Shown one piece after another: positions 15,787 to 22,459 of a DNA stretch of 31,834 bases. Source of the DNA: Opitutales bacterium (GTDB lineage: Bacteria > Verrucomicrobiota > Verrucomicrobiia > Opitutales > JAFGAQ01). The DNA lies in the NCBI GenBank assembly GCA_028704125.1, contig JAQVLM010000002.1, positions 1 to 31,834 of the forward strand. Reading direction: 5' to 3'. Position numbers and translations under genes: made by a program. Below the pieces are notes generated by a model that was not told the DNA's origin, did no database searches, and saw only the letters and a program-made list of their open reading frames with translations. The number at the start of each line of letters is the position of its first letter. Position 1 is the stretch's first letter.

Positions 15787-16601
15787 GGTTACGCTGGTCC
15801 GGTATGACCCATCCGGGTCGCTTTCGACGCAACAACGAAGATGCTTTCCTTGGTCTGATCTTCGACGCCCGTGAAGTGCATTATCTCGGAAAGGAAGACG
15901 AGCTGGTGGTCGATGATGACCAGCAGTTCGTGTTTGCTGTAAGCGATGGCATGGGAGGGGCAAATGCGGGCGAATACGCCAGTCGCATAGCGGTGCAGAC
16001 GGTTACCAAGCGTCTGCCGGAGGCCTTGCGCACCGCCATGCACGGGGATGCCGTGGATGATGCAAGCATCCTGCGCAACCTTTACCAGAGTATCCATTTG
16101 ACCATGTTGGATATGGGAAGAGCCTATGAGGAATGCAATGGCATGGGCGCGACCCTGAGTATGGTTTGGATCAATCCCAAACGCCTTTTGTTTGCACACA
16201 TCGGGGATAGCCGCATTTACCATTTGCCGGCGGAGGGGCCCATGGTTCAAATCACGGAAGACCACTCCCATGTCGGCTGGTTGCTGCGGCAAGGCAGGAT
16301 CAATGAGCGCCAGGCGAAAATGCATCCATCCCGCAACATTCTGGATCAGGCTTTGGGGGGTGGCATCCGCAAAATCGACCCGCAAATCGGTTCGGTTGGC
16401 ATTGCTCCCGGCGATACCTTTGCTCTCTGTTCAGACGGAATATGTGACGGCCTTTTCGATCATGCGATCACCGATATCATCCGCAGTCCCCATCCGCGGA
16501 TGGCGGACAAGCGCGTGTCCCAGCGGCTGGTTGATGAGGCATTGGCGAATTCGGGGAAGGACAACCTCACGGCTTTGGTGGTTTCAGTTGTCGAGTTGTA
16601 G
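15783..16601 (+). CDS. PP2C-family serine/threonine phosphatase
   Basis: Metal-dependent protein phosphatase of 272 residues. PPM/PP2C motifs appear in order: MTHPGRFRRNNEDAF with Arg/Asn/Glu/Asp at the N terminus, FAVSDGMGGANAGEYAS (metal-binding Asp and Gly), GMGATLSMVW, FAHIGDSRIYHL, FALCSDGICDGLF (metal-binding Asp), and GKDNLTALVV with the last metal-binding Asp. All catalytic acids are present. An insertion around residues 33-45 (HYLGKEDELVVDDD) sits between motifs 1 and 2. No transmembrane segment is visible. The four-base overlap with the kinase-like gene suggests it reverses phosphorylation made by that protein. Confidence 0.9.
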   Translation: MRLRWSGMTHPGRFRRNNEDAFLGLIFDAREVHYLGKEDELVVDDDQQFVFAVSDGMGGANAGEYASRIAVQTVTKRLPEALRTAMHGDAVDDASILRNLYQSIHLTMLDMGRAYEECNGMGATLSMVWINPKRLLFAHIGDSRIYHLPAEGPMVQITEDHSHVGWLLRQGRINERQAKMHPSRNILDQALGGGIRKIDPQIGSVGIAPGDTFALCSDGICDGLFDHAITDIIRSPHPRMADKRVSQRLVDEALANSGKDNLTALVVSVVEL

Positions 16602-16993
16602 GAATTTTCTGTTCTTTGGCTTGGTCCATAACATAAGGCAGAGTGCTTCCCTGTGCAGTTCTGGACCAGATTCTATGATGCATCTCGTTTTTTTCGACAG
16701 ATTTGTACCCATTCCACGAAAGGCGGGTGTAATTGTAACAATTTGCATTTAAGCGTCCTGTTTCCAAATCCACTGATGATTGGATTTGCTGACTCTGATT
16801 TGGGCCCTTGTCATGAGATTGAGAGGAGTCCATCAGGCTCCATAGTGTTTTAGCCGTTTTTGCAGTACGGGTCGATTGGAACCACAAATTGGATGGAATA
16901 GTCGCGATGGATTACCAAAACACGCCAGTCGTTAATGCTTTCATTGAGGCCTGCCCGTTTGATCCGGCAGGCTAGGTCCGCACTCAAACCTAC
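16602..16993. other. Non-coding interval after the PP2C gene
   Basis: No convincing gene is seen. The only structure I note is GCCTGCC (16949-16955) pairing with GGCAGGC (16966-16972), without a T-tract, so it is not a typical terminator. The interval leads into the repeat-rich tract. Confidence 0.4.
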
Positions 16994-17048
16994 AAGACCC
17001 GGAGACCCAAAGAAAGATGGACTGGAATCCTTTTTCCCGTGTTAATCC

Positions 17049-17074
17049 CCGTAGCGGAACGCGTGAGTGTTCCG
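17049..17074 (+). repeat. GNRA-hairpin repeat, copy 1
   Basis: A 26-base unit: CCGTAG, then stem CGGAACGC, loop GTGA, stem GTGTTCCG. All eight pairs form, counting one G-U. The unit is nearly identical to those at 17677 and 17787. Confidence 0.75.
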
Positions 17075-17439
17075 ATATTCGAGTTGTGATCGGGTCGGGC
17101 GTGCTGACCGGCAGTTAGTGTGAAGAATTCAAGAATCTTCACCACTAAGATCTGGCGGACACGAAGGGTGGAGTATGAGATTTTCAATCTGCGGAAATCT
17201 GCGCCATCTGCGGATGGAATCTTTCTCCAAGAATATCTACTCGCGCAGAGGTGCCAAGACGCAGAGGGAAGAGCGGCTCGGCGGGGACACGTCGCCCTCC
17301 CGGGTTCGGGGAATTTCAGATTTCGTGGCAATCCGTTCCCGTGAGATTGGCTGTTGTGGGTAGGGGTGAGCGTCCCCGCTCATCCGCAAGCGATTGGACG
17401 GCTAGCGTGGAGTATGGGTATAGAGGATGGCTGAAGTCA

Positions 17440-17532
17440 CCCCCTCCGGAAGATTGGAATTCTTGGTCTGTTGTTTTGCGCCAGCAAAACGTATGTGGCC
17501 CGAAGAACTTATAGCGAGCTAGGCGAGCGATG
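17440..17532 (+). repeat. 93-base dispersed direct repeat, copy 1
   Basis: It starts CCCCCTCCGGAAGAT and ends GCGAGCGATG. Aligned by eye with 18622-18714 without gaps it has about 9 differences (roughly 90% identity); weaker similarity continues about 30 bases further to TTCGCCC. It contains the hairpin TTTTGC-GCCA-GCAAAA. Confidence 0.8.
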
Positions 17533-17676
17533 TTAATCATTCTTATCATTAACAACTTTCGCCCTTTGGGCTCACTAAGATCCGCTGCGCGGACGACGAT
17601 ACTCCTCGCAAGCTCGGATCAACAGGTTGGAAGAAGAATCTTTGCCACAAAAGATCACATAGACAACGGAGTTCTT

Positions 17677-17702
17677 CCGTAGCGGGACGCGTAAGCGTTC
17701 CG
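17677..17702 (+). repeat. GNRA-hairpin repeat, copy 2
   Basis: The unit is CCGTAG, stem CGGGACGC, loop GTAA, stem GCGTTCCG. All eight pairs form with one G-U. Relative to copy 1 the seventh pair is G-C where copy 1 has G-U, and the loop keeps the GNRA pattern. Confidence 0.75.
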
Positions 17703-17786
17703 ACCCGGCGTTGTCGGATTGAAGAAGAAGAAATTCTCACGCAGAGACCCCAAGACCCCAAGTAAGATGGATCGGATGCATTTTCC

Positions 17787-17812
17787 CCGTAGCGGAACAC
17801 GTGAGTGTCCCG
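17787..17812 (+). repeat. GNRA-hairpin repeat, copy 3
   Basis: The unit is CCGTAG, stem CGGAACAC, loop GTGA, stem GTGTCCCG. The seventh pair is A-U here, a compensated change compared with copy 2; one A-C mismatch is present at the fourth pair. Confidence 0.7.
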
Positions 17813-18026
17813 TCTTCCGTCTTGACGACAGATTCGCGCTTGCCAATCAAGTCGATAGACCGGATGTTTGCTCATCAAGGCCCGCTGGCCATGGCATTTG
17901 CTTGCTTCCGGAAACGAAAATGGCATAGTCTGAACCCGTCCCTCCCCGAATCTGTCCCCAGTTCATTCCCACCACTCGTTTGCTCATAACCCACACGTCG
18001 GAATCCTATACTATGTCCAGAGTCTG

Positions 18027-18103
18027 GTCAGTCTGCATCGACGAAAGCGCCACCGCAGCTTCTGGCGCTTCCTCCAAAAAAAGGGGAATAATTGGACTGA
18101 CCC
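18027..18103 (+). other. Nested inverted repeats upstream of a small membrane-protein ORF
   Basis: Outer arms GGTCAGTC (18027-18034) and GACTGACC (18096-18103) enclose an inner perfect stem AAGCGCCA (18046-18053) and TGGCGCTT (18064-18071). A third short stem, CTCC/GGGG around seven A, may form at 18073-18087. In RNA this would be a closed two- or three-hairpin fold ending 62 bases before the ATG at 18166. It could be a leader RNA or a small non-autonomous element. The function is not known. Confidence 0.45.
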
Positions 18104-18165
18104 GTTTTCTTGCAGGTTGGTATGGTATCGGGAATTGGAGAAGGACTGGCAGGAAACTGTTAAAC

Positions 18166-18357
18166 ATGAAAAAGAGAGTATTGATAGGTTACGTTTGTGT
18201 AGTATTGGGTAGTTATTTCGTTTCCCGATCTTCATATGCATCTAAGGATGACTTTGTTTGGCTAGCGTTTTCCGGCGTAATCTGTTACACGCTTGGAGGT
18301 GTATTGAGAGGGTTTTTAATCAAATCAAGAAGTGATGATGAGGATCAGCGTGAATAA
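18166..18357 (+). CDS. Small hypothetical membrane protein
   Basis: A 63-residue frame starting MKKRVLIGYVCVVLGSYFVS, with a second hydrophobic segment FVWLAFSGVICYTLGGVLRGFLI and a charged tail KSRSDDEDQRE. An AGGAAA box lies ten bases before the ATG. The layout (basic start, two membrane segments, acidic end) is protein-like, and the stretch is A+T-richer than its surroundings. It is the only reasonable coding candidate in the 2.4-kb repeat tract and may be a horizontally acquired or orphan gene. I do not recognise a family, and it could still be spurious. Confidence 0.45.
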   Translation: MKKRVLIGYVCVVLGSYFVSRSSYASKDDFVWLAFSGVICYTLGGVLRGFLIKSRSDDEDQRE

Positions 18358-18621
18358 ATGTTACCACTGAAATTGACGTCATACATTCGCCCGATTTGGA
18401 ATCGTAGGCTTTGGGGGTGGATTCCGGATTGGGATCGTAATTTGCGCTCAATACGGTGGAAATAAATGGAGGTTTTCTCACGAAGGCACCAAGGCACGAA
18501 GGATGGGTTTCTTTGTGAGCTTGGCGCCTTGAGGCGAAGCCGGGCGAGAGATCGAAATTTCTGGATGGGATTAGCAGGATGATGAAGAAGAAGAGGTTCC
18601 CGCGCGGAGGCGCGGAGATCG

Positions 18622-18714
18622 CCCCCTCCGGAAGATCGGAATCTTTAGTCTGTTGTTTTGCGCGAGCAAAACGTATGTGGCCCGAAGGGCTTATAGCGAG
18701 CTTTGCGAGCGATG
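18622..18714 (+). repeat. 93-base dispersed direct repeat, copy 2
   Basis: Second copy of the unit at 17440, 1.2 kb away in the same orientation. Here the hairpin loop is GCGA (TTTTGC-GCGA-GCAAAA), a GNRA loop, and a second hairpin GCCC-GAA-GGGC is intact, whereas copy 1 has lost its right arm. The unit ends with a GCGAGC direct duplication. Confidence 0.8.
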
Positions 18715-18985
18715 ATAAAGAATCTTTGATTCACAACGTTCGCCCAGCGGCTAAGAAGGCGCGGGCAGAATGCTCCCGCTACTATGGGCAGCAGGATTGG
18801 AAGTAAAGGATTCTTCACCAAGCCCCCAAGGCCCGAGGATGGAAGAGAATGTTCCGAGTCGCAGGCGACATTTTACAATAGGCAGGATTGTCGTGGAATA
18901 TCCGTTGCGTCAGTCAGAATGGAACGGCCAACAAGGCGGTGATCTCTGCTCGGGGTGTCTGTGAGGTCCCTCGACGGTATCCGGC

Positions 18986-19378
18986 CTAGAGGATGAGGTT
19001 GAAGACTTCCTTGAGCTTTTTCTTGAGGTCGCGTGCGCTCAAATCTTTCTGGATGTAGTAGCGCGCCCCGGCTTTGATGCACTCCATCACGGTCTTCTTG
19101 TCGTTTTCGGTGGTGAGCATGATAATCCGGGCATCCCTGCGGGTGGCGCGGATCTCGCGGAGGGTATCAAGTCCGCTTTTTCTGGGAAGACGGTAGGCCA
19201 TGATTACGATGTCGAACTGGCCCATGACGTATTCGCGGTAACCGCTGATGCCATCCACTGCCTCAACCACCTTGGCCACGCCCAGAGCCTTGAGGATCGT
19301 CCGGTAGAGCAAGCGGAACGCTTCACTCTCTTCGATGAGGAGGATGGCGTTTGGAGTTTTCTGTTGATTGGGAGCCAC
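18986..19378 (-). CDS. Receiver-domain protein lacking the phospho-acceptor Asp
   Basis: A single CheY-like domain of 130 residues if the GTG at 19378 is the start; a TTG at 19444 is also in frame but would nearly touch the divergent kinase gene. The fold is clear (AILLIEESEAFRLLYRTIL, LREIRATRRDARIIMLTTEN, YYIQKDLSARDL). However, the phosphorylation site reads FDIVIMAYRLPRKSG, so the acceptor Asp is Ala61. The acidic pair is Glu-Glu, while Thr90 and Lys111 are kept. This makes it a pseudo-receiver that probably signals by binding rather than by phosphorylation. It is divergent from a REC-histidine kinase hybrid, with an ATTTAT/ATAAAT inverted repeat (19418-19436) in the shared upstream region. 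Confidence 0.8.
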   Translation of the reverse strand: MAPNQQKTPNAILLIEESEAFRLLYRTILKALGVAKVVEAVDGISGYREYVMGQFDIVIMAYRLPRKSGLDTLREIRATRRDARIIMLTTENDKKTVMECIKAGARYYIQKDLSARDLKKKLKEVFNLIL

Positions 19379-19470
19379 TATGGGGAGGGGTGAATTCTGA
19401 TGTTGCGGGAACTCAGTATTTATGCACTCGATAAATGCGGGCAAATTACCTTAGACTCAAGCTGAGAAAT

Positions 19471-20589
19471 ATGGAATTGGAGCAATCAGTCCAGAGAAAG
19501 GTGTTGGTGGTCGACGATATCGCCTTCAACCGCAGGGTGCTTGAGAAGATTCTTTCCAAGCAAAACTTCGATATCACGAAGGCGTCGTCTGGCGAGGAGG
19601 CCCTGATGCGGGTCGAAAAGTCGATACCGGATTTGATCCTTTTGGACCTGAAAATGCCGGGAATCAACGGGATTGAGGTTTGCAAGAAACTGAAGGCCGA
19701 CCGGCGCTTCCGCCACATCCCGATCATGTTTCTCACGGCGAGCAACGAGTTGGATGATATGCGGGATGCCTTCCAGGCAGGGGCGATTGACTACATTACC
19801 AAGCCCTTCATTGCGGCTGAGCTGCATGCGCGTGTAACGACGCAGATCAATGCCTTGGATCAGGCTGAGCGCATGATGAAGAAAGTCGAGGAGCAGCAGG
19901 AAATGATTCATATCCTGTCCCATGACCTGAAGAACCCGATTGTCGCCTGCCGCGGGTTGGTCGAGTTGACTGAAGACGGGGATGTTTCCTTTGGTATGGT
20001 TTCCAAGACCTTGATCCGGACCTTGGATCAGTGCGTATCGATCATTGAGTTGGTGCGGAAACGCGGGCTCATGGATGAAACAGCAAGTATGCCGGATATG
20101 CAGGCTCAGGACTTGCTCTCAATGGTTAAGGAGTCGCTGTACCTGTTTGAGCGGAACCTCAGGGACAAGCAGATTCAGGTGAGCCTGAGTATTCCTGCCG
20201 GGATTGAGGTCTATGTGGAGCGTGTTTCCTTTGTGAACGTGGTCCTGAGCAATTTGCTGAGCAATGCGGTGAAGTATTCATATGCCGATTCGCAGGTTGA
20301 GGTGGAAGCGGCTCAGAAGGATTCGTATGTGGAATTGTTGATCCGGGATCATGGTATGGGGATTCCACAATACATGGTGCCGGTCATTTTCGATCCGCAC
20401 AAGATGACCCGTCGCCCCGGCACAGCGAAGGAACAGGGAACCGGATACGGCATGCCGCTGGTCAAAAAACTGGTGGAATCGTATGGGGGGCGCATCGGTA
20501 TCGAGTCGGTGGCCCGCAGTGAGGATATGGAACAGGCTGGAACCACGGTGGTGCTGCATTTGCCCCTGCCTCCGCCTGCGGATGCCTGA
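19471..20589 (+). CDS. Hybrid response regulator / histidine kinase
   Basis: Cytoplasmic signalling protein of 372 residues with REC first and kinase second. REC spans ~8-125 with VLVVDD (10-15), phospho-Asp59 in LILLDLKMPG, Thr89 and Lys111 (TKPF). A linking helix (DQAERMMKKVEEQQEM) leads to the H-box ILSHDLKNP with His151. The ATPase domain has the N box SNLLSNAVKYS, G1 RDHGMGI, F box VIFDP and G2 GTGYGMPLV. ATG at 19471 is chosen; an ATG at 19435 would add 12 residues. The protein could receive phosphate on its REC and pass signals from its own His151. It is followed after 8 bases by a GspF-like gene. Confidence 0.9.
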   Translation: MELEQSVQRKVLVVDDIAFNRRVLEKILSKQNFDITKASSGEEALMRVEKSIPDLILLDLKMPGINGIEVCKKLKADRRFRHIPIMFLTASNELDDMRDAFQAGAIDYITKPFIAAELHARVTTQINALDQAERMMKKVEEQQEMIHILSHDLKNPIVACRGLVELTEDGDVSFGMVSKTLIRTLDQCVSIIELVRKRGLMDETASMPDMQAQDLLSMVKESLYLFERNLRDKQIQVSLSIPAGIEVYVERVSFVNVVLSNLLSNAVKYSYADSQVEVEAAQKDSYVELLIRDHGMGIPQYMVPVIFDPHKMTRRPGTAKEQGTGYGMPLVKKLVESYGGRIGIESVARSEDMEQAGTTVVLHLPLPPPADA

Positions 20590-20597
20590 CGCGTTGT

Positions 20598-21683
20598 ATG
20601 GACAGGGAGCGTCATCCGGATTTCGAGATCGACCGGACGCGTGCCGGTCGCGAGGATGTCGCCTCGTGGATGCGCCAGCTCTCGGGTCTTGTGGGTTCGG
20701 GAGTTCCGCTGTCGCGCAGTTTGGAGCTGTTGATCCGGCAGGAACAGAAGCGGTCCTTGCGCCGGGTATGGGGACGCATGTTGGAGATGATCCAATCCGG
20801 CCATGCGCTTTCGGATGCGATGACTTGTTTTCCCGGGGTTTTTGATGGAATGACGGTTCAAGGCGTCCATGCGGGCGAGCGGGCCGGGGTGTTGAGCGAA
20901 GGTCTCAAGCGCATGGCAGCGCATCTCCAGAGCCGGGTGCGCCTGACCCGGAAAGTCCGGGGTGCGATGGCCTATCCATTGACGGTTGCGGTGCTCGCTC
21001 TGGCGATTGTTGGCGCATTGGTTGTGGGCGTGATCCCGCGATTCGAGGTGTTGTATGAGGGTTTGCTCAAAGGGGCTCCGCTTCCGGGGCCCACCCGATG
21101 GGTTATGGCCTTCAGCCGGGCGCTTCAGCATAACGGTTTAGCGGTTTTGTGCGGGTTGGTTGTGTTGGCGGTTGGCCTTCCATGGGTGTTGAGGTTGCGT
21201 GGCGTGCGGGGTCTTCTGGATCGTTTGCTTCTCCACTTGCCGATATGGGGTGGGATAGAGCGTGACATGGCGTTTGTCAGGGTCGCGCGTGGTCTGGCGA
21301 CCATGCTGGCCGGAGGACAACCCATGCTCGATGCGGTGGACGGGGCGTCGGCTGTGGCCGGCAATCGCGCGATCGCGGATGCCATGCGCGGCATGCGCAG
21401 AGGGGTGGAGGAGGGGGAATCGTTGGCCCGGCTGATGGCGGAGCATCCGTTTGTTCCTCCGATGCTTGCGGGGCTGATGGAGATCGGCGAAGAGACCGGG
21501 CGACTTCCGGCGATGCTGGAGGAAGCGGCCGATGATCTCGAAGAGAAGGTTCAGGACCGGATGACCACGCTTGTTGCCTTGCTGGAGCCAGCAATGATCG
21601 TTGTGCTCGCGTTGTTGGCCGGATTTCTGGTGATTGCGATGTTTTTGCCGATCGTGGGTGTTATCGAGGGGCTTTCGGGTTGA
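20598..21683 (+). CDS. GspF/PilC-like inner-membrane protein (isolated)
   Basis: Platform protein of type II secretion or type IV pilus systems, 361 residues with two GspF domains (~22-145 and ~222-345). Typical features are LSGLVGSGVPLSRSLELL, KVRGAMAYPLTVAVLALAIVG, VRVARGLATMLAGGQPMLDAV, GEETGRLPAMLEEAADDLEEKV and the C-terminal LEPAMIVVLALLAGFLVIAMFLP. Three long hydrophobic helices fit the family. No ATPase (GspE/PilB), pseudopilin or other secretion gene lies nearby; the gene directly follows the REC-kinase hybrid by 8 bases, which suggests co-transcription. It probably works with components encoded elsewhere. Confidence 0.88.
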   Translation: MDRERHPDFEIDRTRAGREDVASWMRQLSGLVGSGVPLSRSLELLIRQEQKRSLRRVWGRMLEMIQSGHALSDAMTCFPGVFDGMTVQGVHAGERAGVLSEGLKRMAAHLQSRVRLTRKVRGAMAYPLTVAVLALAIVGALVVGVIPRFEVLYEGLLKGAPLPGPTRWVMAFSRALQHNGLAVLCGLVVLAVGLPWVLRLRGVRGLLDRLLLHLPIWGGIERDMAFVRVARGLATMLAGGQPMLDAVDGASAVAGNRAIADAMRGMRRGVEEGESLARLMAEHPFVPPMLAGLMEIGEETGRLPAMLEEAADDLEEKVQDRMTTLVALLEPAMIVVLALLAGFLVIAMFLPIVGVIEGLSG

Positions 21684-21702
21684 AGCGTGCGCTTTGGGGG
21701 CA

Positions 21703-21722
21703 GGATCAGAATCCGTTTTTTT
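21703..21722 (+). terminator. Possible weak terminator after the GspF-like gene
   Basis: GGAT (21703-21706) and ATCC (21711-21714) form a short stem followed by seven T (21716-21722). The stem is only four pairs, so this is tentative, but the T-tract and position fit an end of the upstream transcript before the che cluster. Confidence 0.35.
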
Positions 21723-21798
21723 GCTGTTCCGGTTTGAAGTAATCCGGATCAAAGTGATCGGAGTCGCTTGCCTGTTTAACAATTTGGGAATATCGGTC

Positions 21799-21825
21799 TT
21801 AACTTGGAGCTCAATCAGCCGATAC
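21799..21825 (+). promoter_or_regulatory. Sigma-28 (FliA)-like promoter of the che cluster
   Basis: TTAACTTG (21799-21806), an 11-base spacer, then GCCGATAC (21818-21825). The FliA consensus is TAAAGTTT-N11-GCCGATAA; the -10 box matches 7 of 8 and the -35 box 5 of 8 with exact spacing. It lies 86 bases before the cheW start. A TTGACA at 21831 is also present but lacks a good -10 partner. Assigned by eye only. Confidence 0.5.
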
Positions 21826-21911
21826 CCATGTTGACAGGAATGAAGGTTACCCCATCCAGCGGGATCCGGAGTTCCGGCAATCGATCCCCTTAAAAGTCAT
21901 TCCTCTGAATC

Positions 21912-22412
21912 ATGACACCGAGTTCACAGCAGCAATACATGACATTCTATCTGGGTGGAGACCTTTTTGGGATCAACATCCTGCTGGTGCGTGAGATCAT
22001 TCAGAACCTTGACCTGACGACGGTGGCGAAAGTGCCCCCTTACATTGCCGGGGTGCTCAACCTGCGCGGGCAGGTGGTTACGGTCGTGGATTTGGCCCGC
22101 CGGCTGTCCTTTGATGACAATGAAAGGGGTGGGCTCGGAAACTGCATTGTGCTCAAAACATCGTCCGAACTCGAAAACAATCCCACATCGGTTTCGCTGA
22201 ATGAGCGGACCATCGCGGATAAGGTGGGATTGCTGGTTGACCGGATCGGTGATGTGTTGCCGATCGATGCCAAGAGCATTATCCAGACCCCAAATCAGAG
22301 CGATAACCGGCTCGACAAGCGCTATGTGCGCGGGGTGGTACGCCTTTCGGATCAACTCTTGATCCTGCTCAATCTATCTGAAGTCCTCAATACCGAAACC
22401 CGGGTGGAATAG
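21912..22412 (+). CDS. cheW: CheW-type coupling protein
   Basis: Adaptor linking chemoreceptors to the CheA kinase. The 166-residue protein has the CheW-domain pattern: YMTFYLGGDLFGINILLVREII at the start (given here in part), VPPYIAGVLNLRGQVVTVVDL with the conserved LRG at residues ~54-56, GLLVDRIGDVLPI and YVRGVVRLSDQLLILLNL at the end. A short insertion (SSELENNPTSVSLNERT) is in the middle. First gene of the cluster behind the sigma-28-like site; the STAS gene starts 47 bases later. Confidence 0.92.
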   Translation: MTPSSQQQYMTFYLGGDLFGINILLVREIIQNLDLTTVAKVPPYIAGVLNLRGQVVTVVDLARRLSFDDNERGGLGNCIVLKTSSELENNPTSVSLNERTIADKVGLLVDRIGDVLPIDAKSIIQTPNQSDNRLDKRYVRGVVRLSDQLLILLNLSEVLNTETRVE

Positions 22413-22459
22413 GTGATCCCGGAGTTGAAGACATTGTAAACTGCACAGTCTGATCCATC

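Larger units (their letters stand above)
16994..18844. repeat. Repeat-rich intergenic tract
   Basis: Several short repeat families are interleaved here. Besides the hairpin and 93-base repeats listed separately, a C family of imperfect short units such as CACGAAGGCACCAAGG occurs at about 16994-17021, 17242-17268, 17735-17771, 18475-18508, 18600-18618 and 18812-18844. A triplicated ATCTGCG unit lies at 17186-17215. A hairpin TGAGCG/CGCTCA lies at 17367-17382 and a GATCCG/CGGATC pair at 17579-17620. Two C-family units (16994 and 17735) are each followed about 30-50 bases later by the GNRA hairpin repeat, so the families form composite units. No transposase is visible. From memory, similar short units are common between genes in Verrucomicrobiota and Planctomycetota; I could not check this. 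Confidence 0.75.

Noticed and set aside
16907..16975. A short frame reading MDYQNTPVVNAFIEACPFDPAG.
   Set aside because: Only 22 codons with no ribosome-binding site or recognisable family; it may be a remnant of a gene but this cannot be shown.
17120..17514. Open frames of 60-90 codons through the repeat tract.
   Set aside because: They run across repeat units, are rich in Arg, Ser and Pro, have no ribosome-binding sites and overlap each other in several frames.
16994..18844. The evenly mixed short repeats look superficially like a CRISPR array.
   Set aside because: Units are not regularly spaced, differ in length and family, have no uniform spacers, and no cas gene is present.
16994..18985. 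Possible insertion sequence or integrated element in the repeat tract.
   Set aside because: No transposase, integrase, long terminal inverted repeats or target duplication could be identified.
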